Positions 17,596 to 26,620 of a DNA stretch of 64,000 nucleotides are shown here, one piece after another. This DNA is from Pseudomonas chlororaphis. GTDB lineage: Bacteria; Pseudomonadota; Gammaproteobacteria; Pseudomonadales; Pseudomonadaceae. Positions within the stretch are counted from its first letter, which is position 1; every line of letters starts with the position of its first letter. A program made the position numbers and the translations under genes. Where the stretch lies: the NCBI RefSeq assembly GCF_001921865.1, contig NZ_MSCT01000022.1:62001-126000 (forward strand). The letters are read 5' to 3'. The notes beneath the pieces were generated by a model, which saw only the letters and a list, made by a program, of their open reading frames with translations, had not been told where the DNA came from and did no database searches.

Positions 17596-18015
17596 ATGCG
17601 CCAACCCTTGCTGCTGCTTGCCCTGACTGGCCTCGCTGCCTGTACCAGCCCCCTGCCGGCGGTGGACCCGCAACAGGCCTGGGTGGATTTTTCCACGCCG
17701 ACGCCAGGCGGCAAGATATTGATGGCCGAGCGCCTGGACAACCAGCGCCTGAGCGACGGCCGCTACTTCCAGGTCACCCCGGGCAGTCATGAGTTGATGG
17801 TGCGTTTCGATTTCGAGGTGTTCGGCGGACGCCCCGGCCTGCTGAACGATCCGGCGGAGCGCCTGTGCTACCTGAGCATCCGCTACGACCATTTCGAAGC
17901 GGGCCAGCGCTATCTGCTGGAGGCCCGCTCGCTGGGGTTCACCCCCAGCGCCCGGCTGTACAACGCCAAGCGCGAGTTGCTGGCCGAAGACCGCATGGTC
18001 AACTGCGTGATCTGA
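17596..18015 (+). CDS. PA0061/PA0062 family lipoprotein, second copy
   Basis: 139 residues, paralogue of the preceding gene. The ATG at 17596 starts a clean lipoprotein signal ending LAAC (Cys16); an upstream in-frame start at 17563 would spoil it. The stop TGA is directly followed by the end of the convergent DUF1161 gene, leaving no spacer between them. Function unknown; probably an outer-membrane lipoprotein co-transcribed with its partner. Confidence 0.87.
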   Translation: MRQPLLLLALTGLAACTSPLPAVDPQQAWVDFSTPTPGGKILMAERLDNQRLSDGRYFQVTPGSHELMVRFDFEVFGGRPGLLNDPAERLCYLSIRYDHFEAGQRYLLEARSLGFTPSARLYNAKRELLAEDRMVNCVI

Positions 18016-18255
18016 TCAGCTGTCGTTGCGCTGATAGATAATCGCCTTCGTGCCGTTTTCGCAGGAACCGACCACCATGGCCACGTCATGCTTTTCGGCT
18101 TCTTCCTTGCTGACAATCTCCAGGGTGTAGGAGGGCACGGCGTTGGCCTGGATCTTGATTTCAATCTCTTTCTTGAGTTCTTCGCAATCCTTCGGAGCCG
18201 CCAGGGCCGAGGTGGCCAGCACGCTACAAACAACTGCCAGGACAAAACGTTTCAT
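18016..18255 (-). CDS. DUF1161 family exported protein, copy 1
   Basis: 79 residues with a signal peptide (about residues 1-20, ALA cut site) and a mature part with two cysteines, C-EEL...GSCENGTK, that could form a disulfide. A second member of the family lies at 20304. Function unknown. The ATG at 18255 is chosen because the signal peptide begins there and GGGAG precedes it by nine bases. Confidence 0.88.
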   Translation of the reverse strand: MKRFVLAVVCSVLATSALAAPKDCEELKKEIEIKIQANAVPSYTLEIVSKEEAEKHDVAMVVGSCENGTKAIIYQRNDS

Positions 18256-18406
18256 GATGTGGAGCTCCCTTGATGCAGCGCCCAAGGTCATGGGCTGAGC
18301 CTGCAGTCATCTATTCGACCACATTTTCATGAAGCGAGTTCTGATCCCGCGCATCTCTGGCACGCCGGTGTCAGGAAGCACGCCATCGCGAGCCATCGAA
18401 CGTCGA

Positions 18407-18463
18407 CCGGCTGCTCCTACAGGCGGACGACGTTCACCTTGTAGGAGCGAGCTGGCTCGCGAA
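18407..18463. repeat. REP pair, class A (one arm degenerate)
   Basis: A class A copy at 18440-18463, with T to G in the loop-side arm, faces a truncated inverted arm at 18407-18421. Confidence 0.7.
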
Positions 18464-18487
18464 GCGATCTGACAGGTTAAGCCACCC

Positions 18488-18919
18488 TCAGCCGAGCAGC
18501 GTCGCGTCCAGGCTGATCTTGGCGTTCAGCACCTTGGACACCGGGCAACCTTCCTTGGCCTTCTTGCTCAACTCGTCGAACTGCTGCTGGCTGGCGCCGG
18601 GGATCTTCGCCTTGAGAATCAGGTGCACCGCGGTGATCGCAAAACCGCCGTCGACCTGGTCCAGGGTCACTTCGGCGTTGGTGTCGATGCTGTCGGCCTT
18701 GAGCCCGGCCTCGCCGAGAATCATCGAGAAGGCCATGGAGAAACACCCGGCGTGCGCGGCGCCGATCAGTTCTTCGGGGTTGGTGCCCCGGCCGCCTTCA
18801 AAACGGGCCTTGAAGCCGTAAGGCGCTTCGCGCAGCACCCCGGTTTCGGTGGAAATCGACCCGATGCCGGTTTTCAGGTCGCCTTCCCAGTGAGCCGATG
18901 CTTTCTTGATGATGCTCAT
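18488..18919 (-). CDS. osmC: OsmC family peroxiredoxin
   Basis: 143 residues of the OsmC/Ohr fold, a thiol peroxidase that reduces organic hydroperoxides. The two catalytic cysteines are C59 (AHAGCF) and C125 (GCPVSK). The sequence ISTETGVLREAPYGF near the N-terminus is typical of OsmC rather than Ohr. In relatives it is induced by osmotic stress and stationary phase. It stands alone between a REP pair and the LLM oxidoreductase. Confidence 0.93.
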   Translation of the reverse strand: MSIIKKASAHWEGDLKTGIGSISTETGVLREAPYGFKARFEGGRGTNPEELIGAAHAGCFSMAFSMILGEAGLKADSIDTNAEVTLDQVDGGFAITAVHLILKAKIPGASQQQFDELSKKAKEGCPVSKVLNAKISLDATLLG

Positions 18920-19161
18920 GTCTGCCTCCTCGAGAACGGGTGCGCACGCCGCACCCTCAGGGTTTTCTGTGCCTCAGGGTTCTAGAGGATAGAAGGGCCG
19001 GCGAAGTTCATCCTGTCTGAATCCGCCGTTTATCCGATCAGCAAATTCACCCTGGCTATTGAAACTCGGGTATATGCCCACATTGCATGAAACAGGCTTA
19101 CAGCACTCGGCAGGTTTTGGCTCATGACAAAGGCCTGCACACCCACAGGAGAAGCAGGTTC

Positions 19162-20163
19162 ATGAAACCACTGTCCGACGTAAAGTTTTCCACCCTCGAC
19201 CTGGTCCCCGTACGCGAGGACGGCAGCCCGGCGCAGTCGCTGCGCAACTCCCTGGACCTGGCGCGGCATGTAGAAAAGTTCGGCTACACCCGCTTCTGGG
19301 TCGCCGAGCACCACAACATGGACGGTATCGCCAGCTCCGCAACCTCGGTGCTGCTGGGCTACCTGGCCGGCGGCACCTCGAGCATCCGCGTCGGCTCCGG
19401 CGGCGTGATGCTGCCCAACCATGCGCCGCTGGTGATCGCCGAACAGTTCGGCACCCTGGAAAGCCTGTACCCGGGGCGTATCGACCTGGGCCTGGGCCGC
19501 GCGCCGGGCTCGGACCAGATGACCGCGCGCGCCCTGCGCCGCGAACGTTCCGGCAGCGCCGACGACTTCCCCGAGGACGTCGCCGAGCTGATGGCCTACC
19601 TCGGCCCGCGTACCCCGGAACAACGGGTGATCGCCGTACCGGGAACCGGCACCCAGGTGCCGATCTGGCTGCTGGGTTCGAGCCTGTTCAGCGCGCAGCT
19701 GGCGGGCGAACGCGGCTTGCCGTACGCCTTCGCCTCGCATTTCGCCCCGCGCTACATGCACGAAGCGATTCGCGTATACCGCAACCACTTCAAGCCTTCG
19801 GCGGTGCTCGACAAACCCTACGTGATGCTCGGCGTGCCGCTAGTGGCGGCCGATACCGACGAACAGGCCGATTACCTGGCGACTTCGGTGTACCAGCGCA
19901 TCCTCGCGCTGATGCGCGGCCAGAGCCTGGTGCAGCGCAAACCGGTGCAGAGCATGGATGGCCTGTGGCTGCCCCATGAAAAAGAAGCCGTGAGCAGTTT
20001 CCTCGGCCTGGCCATGATCGGCAGCCCGGCGAAAATCCGCGCCAAGCTCGAAGTCCTGATCGAACAGACCGGCGCCGACGAGCTGATCTTCACCTGCGAT
20101 CTGTACGAACATGCCGACCGCCTGCATTCTTATGAGCTGCTGGCGCAGGTCATGAAGGGCTGA
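19162..20163 (+). CDS. LLM-class flavin-dependent oxidoreductase (YhbW/luciferase-like)
   Basis: 333 residues of the bacterial-luciferase-like TIM-barrel family that uses reduced FMN. Segments typical of the family include FWVAEHHNM and the IRVGSGGVMLPNHAP substrate/FMN region. The substrate is unknown. The ATG at 19162 follows GGAG by ten bases; an upstream extension to 19087 has no family similarity. The gene ends before a REP copy and a bidirectional terminator. Confidence 0.9.
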   Translation: MKPLSDVKFSTLDLVPVREDGSPAQSLRNSLDLARHVEKFGYTRFWVAEHHNMDGIASSATSVLLGYLAGGTSSIRVGSGGVMLPNHAPLVIAEQFGTLESLYPGRIDLGLGRAPGSDQMTARALRRERSGSADDFPEDVAELMAYLGPRTPEQRVIAVPGTGTQVPIWLLGSSLFSAQLAGERGLPYAFASHFAPRYMHEAIRVYRNHFKPSAVLDKPYVMLGVPLVAADTDEQADYLATSVYQRILALMRGQSLVQRKPVQSMDGLWLPHEKEAVSSFLGLAMIGSPAKIRAKLEVLIEQTGADELIFTCDLYEHADRLHSYELLAQVMKG

Positions 20164-20220
20164 GTCTGCAATCGGGCGCAAGGCCTCTGTGATCCAGAGC
20201 CTTGCGCGCCCTTCGGCCGC

Positions 20221-20246
20221 GATCGCAGCCTACGGCAGCGGCTACA
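20221..20246 (-). repeat. Single class B REP element
   Basis: An inverted copy of the class B core (CGGCAGCGGCTACA at its end) without a partner, between the LLM gene and its terminator. Confidence 0.75.
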
Positions 20247-20261
20247 ATCGCCGGGCACAAA

Positions 20262-20285
20262 AAAGCCGACGCACGCGTCGGCTTT
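20262..20285. terminator. Bidirectional terminator between the LLM and DUF1161 genes
   Basis: AAAGCCGAC and GTCGGCTTT pair as a 9-bp stem around a 6-base loop, with A-rich and T-rich flanks suited to termination of both convergent genes. Confidence 0.85.
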
Positions 20286-20303
20286 GTTCATTTCTACAAA
20301 GGC

Positions 20304-20528
20304 TCAGCCGCGCTTGTAGACGATCTCCTTGGTACCGCCTTCGCAGGTACCGACCACTTTGCCGTCAGCCGCGCTGCCTTTGCCGACGATTTCCAGCGAA
20401 TAACCCGACGCGCCTTTGGCGTCGATCTTCGCGGCGATTTCGCTTTTCAACTCTTCGCAGGGTTTGCCGGCAGCAAAGGCTGATCCCGCAACACCCAACA
20501 ACGCTAAAGCCATAACCAGTTTTTTCAT
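20304..20528 (-). CDS. DUF1161 family exported protein, copy 2
   Basis: 74 residues: signal peptide (1-19) and a short mature domain with C-EELK-EI-AKI...YSLEIV and GTCEGGTKEI, the same layout as the gene at 18016. Function unknown. A GGGA about ten bases upstream supports the ATG at 20528. Confidence 0.9.
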   Translation of the reverse strand: MKKLVMALALLGVAGSAFAAGKPCEELKSEIAAKIDAKGASGYSLEIVGKGSAADGKVVGTCEGGTKEIVYKRG

Positions 20529-20657
20529 CGGTCACATTCCCTGGGCGAATCAAAAAAAAGCGTCAAACCCCGGCCCGCTTGGGTCTGGGCAGATATAGCG
20601 CTTTGCCATTTCCTATGGCAATCCGCCAGCGCACAAGTTCAACAGCCTGGTTCAGGT

Positions 20658-20873
20658 TCAGCTGTTGGCAATCCGGAAACCAACCTTGAGCGTGACCTGG
20701 AAATGCGCGGCCTTGCCATCCTTGATATGCCCGCGGGTTTCCGTGACCTCGAACCATTCCAGGTGCTTGATGCTCTTGCTGGCCTCGGCCAACGCATTGT
20801 TGATGGCGTCTTCGATGCTGGTGGGGGACGAGCCGACCAGCTCGACTTTCTTGTAGGTGTGATGATCAGACAT
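20658..20873 (-). CDS. Dodecin family flavin-binding protein
   Basis: 71 residues, the usual dodecin size. These proteins form hollow dodecamers that store flavin and sometimes bind coenzyme A. Recognised from YKKVELVGSSPTSIEDAI at the start and the conserved Trp in LEWFEV that stacks on the flavin. Single gene, preceded by GGAG. Confidence 0.93.
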   Translation of the reverse strand: MSDHHTYKKVELVGSSPTSIEDAINNALAEASKSIKHLEWFEVTETRGHIKDGKAAHFQVTLKVGFRIANS

Positions 20874-21027
20874 GGCGTTCTCCTTATGAGGTAGATCAAA
20901 GCCTAGCAGCGATTGCAGGTAACACTTGGGTGGGCTCCTGCCCTGGCAAGTTCAGATTTAATGCACTTTCGCCAGGCCGCGCAGTCGGACCCTACAGACC
21001 CCTCATCCACAATGCAGGAGAGCCACC

Positions 21028-21354
21028 ATGGCCAACACCTCGCTACGCAAAGCCTCATTGGAAAGCATGGAAGCCGAGATCGAAAGTCTGCTCAAGTCGC
21101 TGGAAAGCCTGAAGGACGACGCGTCGGACGAGTCGCGCAAAACCCTCAAGGCGCTGAAAAGCAACGCCGAGAGCGCGCTGAAACATTCGCGCAGCCTGCT
21201 CAGCGACGCCTACGAAGAAGTCAAAGTGAAAACCCGTGAAACCGGGATCGCCACCCGCGATTACGCCCAGCAGCACCCCTGGACGACGGCCGGCGTGGCG
21301 GTCGGCGCGTTGGGCCTGCTGGCCGCTTACCTGCTGTGCAAGCGCGGTCATTAA
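21028..21354 (+). CDS. DUF883 family protein (YqjD/ElaB-like)
   Basis: 108 residues. A long charged helix, likely coiled coil, is followed by a Gly-rich C-terminal membrane segment ending KRGH. E. coli relatives anchor in the inner membrane and bind 100S ribosomes in stationary phase; whether this one does is inference. Its stop overlaps the convergent trpI stop by four bases. Confidence 0.9.
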   Translation: MANTSLRKASLESMEAEIESLLKSLESLKDDASDESRKTLKALKSNAESALKHSRSLLSDAYEEVKVKTRETGIATRDYAQQHPWTTAGVAVGALGLLAAYLLCKRGH

Positions 21355-22244
21355 GCGCTCTGGCGCAGCTCGTTGCTGAGCCACTGCGCCAACTGCCGGG
21401 CGCGCCCGTCCGCGGCGCGCTTGGGTAGCCACAACGCCAGTTGCCCCGGGGTTTCGCAGAAGCCCCACGGGGCAACCAGGCGTCCGGCGCGCAGGTCCTC
21501 GGCCACCAGCGGCTGCGGCGCGATCGCCACGCCCAGCCCGGCCACCGCGGCCTCCAGCAAGTAATACAAATGCTCGAAACCCTGCCCGAACTTCAACGCC
21601 CCGGCGTCGATGCCGTTTTGCCGTGCCCAGCTGGGCCAGGCCTGCGGGCGCGACGTGGTCTGCAGCAACGCCTCGCCGAGCAGCGCGCTGGCCGGGGCTT
21701 CGCGCAGCTGTTCGTAACGACCGTAGCGCGGGCTGAGCACCGGGCCGATACGTTCGCTGGCCAACTCGTAGACCTGCATGTCGACCGGCCACGGCGGCTC
21801 GGCAAACACCAGCAGGGCGTCCAGCCCCGGCCGGCGCGGATCAAGATCGCCTTCGCCGGCCGACAGGTGCAGGCGCAAGTCCGGCAGGTCGGCATTCAGC
21901 CGCCCCAGGCGCGGGATGAACCAGCGCGCCAGCAGGCTGCCGGAACAGCCGAGCACGAACGGCGCGTCGGCGGTGCTCTGGGTCAGTTCGGCGCAGACCG
22001 TGCGCAGGCGCTCGAACGCATCGCTGCTGGCATCGCGCAGGCGCACCCCGGCATCTGTGAGTTTCAGGCCGCGGCCTTCCTTGACGAACAGGCTCAGCCC
22101 CAGATGCTCCTCGAGCAGCTTCAACTGCCGGCTGACCGCGCCGTGGGTAACGTGCAGCTGTTCGGCGGCCTGGCTGACACTGTTCAGGCGGGCGGTGGCT
22201 TCGAAGGCCCGGAGGGCGTTCAACGGGGGCAGGTCGCGGCTCAT
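21351..22244 (-). CDS. trpI: TrpI, LysR-type activator of trpBA
   Basis: 297 residues with an N-terminal LysR helix-turn-helix (about residues 20-40, including HVTHGAVSRQLKLLE) and a C-terminal effector domain. In pseudomonads TrpI senses indoleglycerol phosphate and activates trpBA. Here it is divergent from trpB with a 119-base gap, the classic arrangement. Confidence 0.95.
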   Translation of the reverse strand: MSRDLPPLNALRAFEATARLNSVSQAAEQLHVTHGAVSRQLKLLEEHLGLSLFVKEGRGLKLTDAGVRLRDASSDAFERLRTVCAELTQSTADAPFVLGCSGSLLARWFIPRLGRLNADLPDLRLHLSAGEGDLDPRRPGLDALLVFAEPPWPVDMQVYELASERIGPVLSPRYGRYEQLREAPASALLGEALLQTTSRPQAWPSWARQNGIDAGALKFGQGFEHLYYLLEAAVAGLGVAIAPQPLVAEDLRAGRLVAPWGFCETPGQLALWLPKRAADGRARQLAQWLSNELRQSA

Positions 22245-22363
22245 GGGATAGGTGAGTTTTCCTGACAGGTTGCGGCGATCTTATCGGTTTTCAGCCCCGG
22301 GCGTCAGGGGTAGAGTGAACGCCATTGTCTTTCCCCTTTTGACCCATTACCGGGAGCGCCCCA
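22245..22363. promoter_or_regulatory. trpI-trpBA divergent control region
   Basis: This 119-base gap separates the two start codons and, by analogy with P. aeruginosa, should contain two adjacent TrpI sites overlapping both promoters. I cannot assign the exact sites by eye. GGGAG lies eight bases before the trpB ATG. Confidence 0.7.
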
Positions 22364-23598
<1,235 letters not shown>

Positions 23599-23599
<1 letters not shown>

Positions 23600-24411
23600 T
23601 GAGCCGCCTGCAAACGCGTTTTGCCGAACTCAAGCAACAGAACCGCGCCGCCCTGGTGACCTTCGTCACCGCCGGCGACCCCGGCTACGACGCCTCCCTG
23701 GCGATCCTCAAGGGCTTGCCGGCGACCGGCGCCGACGTGATCGAGCTGGGCATGCCCTTCACCGACCCGATGGCCGACGGCCCGGCGATCCAGCTGGCCA
23801 ACATCCGTGCCCTGGCGGCGAAGCAGAACCTGGCGAAAACCCTGCAGATGGTTCGCGAGTTCCGCGCCGGCAACCACGACACGCCGCTGGTGCTGATGGG
23901 CTACTTCAACCCGATCCACCACTACGGCGTGCCGCGCTTTATCGCCGAGGCCAAGGAAGCCGGGGTCGACGGCTTGATCGTGGTGGACATCCCGCCCGAG
24001 CACAACGCCGAGCTGTGCGACCCGTCCCAGGCCGCCGGCATCGATTTCATCCGCCTGACCACGCCGACCACCGACGACGCGCGCCTGCCGAAAGTACTGA
24101 ACGGCAGTTCGGGCTTCGTCTACTACGTATCGGTGGCCGGCGTGACCGGCGCCGGCTCCGCCACCCTGGAGCACGTGGAAGAGGCGGTGACCCGCCTGCG
24201 GCGCCATACCGACCTGCCGATCAGCATCGGTTTCGGCATCCGTACCCCGGAGCAGGCCGCGGCCATCGCGCGCCTCGCCGACGGTGTGGTGGTGGGCTCG
24301 GCGCTGATCGACCAGATCGCCAATGCCGCCAGCCCGGAGCAGGCGGTGGACGGTGTGCTGAGCCTCTGCGCGTCGCTGGCCGAGGGCGTGCGTCAAGCCC
24401 GCGTCAGCTGA
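23599..24411 (+). CDS. trpA: Tryptophan synthase alpha chain
   Basis: 270-residue TIM barrel that cleaves indoleglycerol phosphate to indole. Catalytic E49 and D60 lie in VIELGMPFTDPMADGP. The start is set by overlap with the trpB stop. A strong terminator follows 62 bases later. Confidence 0.98.
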
Positions 24412-24473
24412 GGGTAAAGATCCTGATACAGAGGAATTAGCCTCGGGATCCACAGACTAACCAGCAAGACCCA

Positions 24474-24505
24474 GGGGCTCGGAACCAGGTTCCGGGCCCC
24501 TTTTT
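24474..24505 (+). terminator. Rho-independent terminator of trpBA
   Basis: GGGGCTCGGAAC pairs with GTTCCGGGCCCC (12 bp, one G-U) around a 3-base loop, followed by TTTTT. Confidence 0.93.
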
Positions 24506-24531
24506 GTTGTTCGTGCTCTGAGGAAGACCCG

Positions 24532-24987
24532 ATGAAAATGCCCAAACGCCTGATTGCCGGCCTCGGCGTGCTGATGCTCAGCGCCACCCCGTTGCTGCAT
24601 GCGGTAGCGGACCCGCGCGACGACCGCGATCGTGGCGGCCCGCAACAGGGTCGCTACGACAACCGCGGGGACAACCGTGGCGACGAGCATCGCGGCCCCC
24701 AGGCCGACCGGCGGGGCGGCCCGCCCCAGGATTTCGGCCCGGTGCGCCAGACCATTCGCGACAATCGCGCCTACTTCGTGCGCGGCGCGCCGCCGCCCCG
24801 CGGCATCCAACTGGTCCGCGGCCAACCGCTGCCGCGCGGTTACTACGGCGAACGCCTGGACAACCGCGCGCTGGCACACCTGCCGTACTACCAGGGCTAT
24901 GAATGGCGGCGCACGGGAGCCGATATCGTGCTGATCGCGGTAGGCACGGGGATCGTCTACCAGATTCTCGACGGCGTGCTGTATTGA
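24532..24987 (+). CDS. CigR/RcnB-like exported protein
   Basis: 151 residues. A signal peptide (about residues 1-25) is followed by a low-complexity Arg/Asp/Gly-rich stretch (residues 28-68) and a C-terminal domain ending in YEWRRTGADIVLIAVGTGI, the pattern of CigR-type anti-virulence and RcnB-like proteins. The hydrophobic end may anchor it in a membrane. Function in Pseudomonas is unknown. AGGA lies eight bases before the ATG, just after the trp terminator, so it has its own promoter. Confidence 0.82.
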   Translation: MKMPKRLIAGLGVLMLSATPLLHAVADPRDDRDRGGPQQGRYDNRGDNRGDEHRGPQADRRGGPPQDFGPVRQTIRDNRAYFVRGAPPPRGIQLVRGQPLPRGYYGERLDNRALAHLPYYQGYEWRRTGADIVLIAVGTGIVYQILDGVLY

Positions 24988-25018
24988 TCGGCTGTTGATG
25001 GCGCCTGGGAGGACGCCC

Positions 25019-25108
25019 TCGCGAGCAAGCTCGCTCCTACAGGGGGGATTGCGTGGCAATACCTCGCGAAAACACCCTCATCGCGGTAGGAGCGAGCTTG
25101 CTCGCGAA
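25019..25108. repeat. REP pair, class A (inverted)
   Basis: Inverted class A copies at 25019-25041 and 25085-25108, between convergent genes. Confidence 0.9.
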
Positions 25109-25131
25109 AGGTTTTTTCAGAGGCCTCCTAC

Positions 25132-25458
25132 TTAGAAAATCGACAGATCCAGCGGCCTGATCGCCCCCATCCACACCGCGTGCTCGGTGTGGTCCTTCAG
25201 GTCGTCGCCGGTATCCGGGTGCAGAAACACCACCAACCCATTGCGATTGAGCGCCAGCCACGGCAGCACTACGCCCAGGTACTGCGGCTCGAACGCCAGC
25301 TGGCAACTCCAGTCGGGGTGCGGGCCGACCGGCCGCTCGTGCACCCGCCCCATTTTCAAGGGAAACAACTGCGCCGCCTGCTCGCACAAGGCCCGTGCCT
25401 GGTCGATGGTGCCGGCGTCGAAATAGACGTGGGCGTGGTAGCCCTTGATACGTTGCAT
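25132..25458 (-). CDS. DOPA 4,5-dioxygenase family protein
   Basis: 108 residues. The His-rich motifs YHAHVYF (residues 7-13), GPHPDW and FLHPDTGDD...DHTEHAVW match the small DOPA 4,5-dioxygenase family, which opens catechol rings in some fungi and plants. In bacteria the substrate is unproven. Single gene following a REP pair. Confidence 0.87.
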   Translation of the reverse strand: MQRIKGYHAHVYFDAGTIDQARALCEQAAQLFPLKMGRVHERPVGPHPDWSCQLAFEPQYLGVVLPWLALNRNGLVVFLHPDTGDDLKDHTEHAVWMGAIRPLDLSIF

Positions 25459-25555
25459 GGAAAACCCTCATGACAAAGTCGAACCCTGGCGACAGCCCAA
25501 GGGTCATCTGCCAGCCAGTGTAAAGAAACCGGCCGGCCCATGAAAAATGCCGGCC

Positions 25556-26506
25556 TCAGACGGCAATCGACGGCAAGGCCAGCCCGGCCAGGGATTGCGC
25601 GCTGTCGGCTTGTTCCGTCATCAGCCAGTCGAAGAACCTCTGGATCAGCGGTCCGCGGCGTTTGCGCTGGGGCAGGACCACGTAATAGCCGTAGCGGGAA
25701 ATCACCGTTTCATTGATCGGCCGGCACAGCAGGCCTTGCGCCAGCAGGTTATCCACCAGGTGGCGCCAGCCGATCGCCACGCCCTGGCCGCCGATCGCCG
25801 CCTGGATCAGCAGGGTGTAATTGTCGAAACGCAGTGGCCCCGGCGCCGGCGGGGTGGCGATACCCAGCTCGCGGAACACGCCGCTCCAGTCGAACCAGTG
25901 GCTGCTACTTTCGCCCCGCAGGTGCAGCAGCGGAAACTCCAGCAAGGTAGGGACCGGCAGGGGCAGCGGCCGCTCCTTGAGCAGCAGCGGGCTGCAAACC
26001 GGAAACACTTCCTCGCTGAACAGCCAATGGCTTTCGCCCTGCCGGAAACGCCCGTCGCCGAACAGCACCGCGATGTCGATATCGCTGCGCAGCATGTTGT
26101 GACTACGCTCGCTGGTGACCAGGCTCACATCCACCTGCGGGTTGGCGGCGTGGAAACGGTGCAGGCGCGGCATCAGCCAATAAGCGGCGAAAGCGAAGTC
26201 GGTGGCCACCTGCAACACCTCGTGCTGGTGCTGGGCGGTGATGGCGCTCAGGCCGCTGTCGATGCTCTGCAAGCCGACCTGCACCTGCTCGAACAACAGG
26301 CTGCCGGCCTCGGTCAGCTCGATGCCGCGGTAGATACGGTCGAACAGTCGGGTGCCGAGCTGTTCCTCCAGGCGTTTGATCTGCTGGCTGATGGCCGGCT
26401 GGGTGGTGCCCAGTTCCACCGCCGCGGCGGTAAAGCTGCGCTGGCGCGCCGCCGCCTCGAATACGCGGAACAGGTCCAGGGACAGGTCGCCAAGCGCTTC
26501 ATACAT
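25556..26506 (-). CDS. LysR-type regulator of choline-O-sulfate utilisation
   Basis: 316 residues with a LysR helix-turn-helix at about residues 24-45 (TTQPAISQQIKRLEEQ) and an effector domain resembling GcvA-type regulators. It is divergent from betC, which is why I assign it to choline sulfate use; the inducer is not visible from sequence. A perfect dyad overlaps its own start codon, suggesting autoregulation. Confidence 0.88.
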   Translation of the reverse strand: MYEALGDLSLDLFRVFEAAARQRSFTAAAVELGTTQPAISQQIKRLEEQLGTRLFDRIYRGIELTEAGSLLFEQVQVGLQSIDSGLSAITAQHQHEVLQVATDFAFAAYWLMPRLHRFHAANPQVDVSLVTSERSHNMLRSDIDIAVLFGDGRFRQGESHWLFSEEVFPVCSPLLLKERPLPLPVPTLLEFPLLHLRGESSSHWFDWSGVFRELGIATPPAPGPLRFDNYTLLIQAAIGGQGVAIGWRHLVDNLLAQGLLCRPINETVISRYGYYVVLPQRKRRGPLIQRFFDWLMTEQADSAQSLAGLALPSIAV

Positions 26507-26519
26507 AAGCTGTGCTTAT
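26505..26519. promoter_or_regulatory. Candidate LysR operator overlapping the regulator start codon
   Basis: ATAAGC-TGT-GCTTAT is a perfect inverted repeat whose left edge includes part of the regulator ATG. A weaker dyad (GGCTTTACCGTAAAAGCC) lies at 26540-26557. Either could be bound by the LysR protein to control both divergent genes. Confidence 0.55.
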
Positions 26520-26620
26520 CCTAGTCATTGCCGTACAGGGGCTTTACCGTAAAAGCCGTGGGTTACATGCTCGATTGCAGCACTTTCGCATAACTGCCCA
26601 CTATGGAATGCCGCGAAGAC

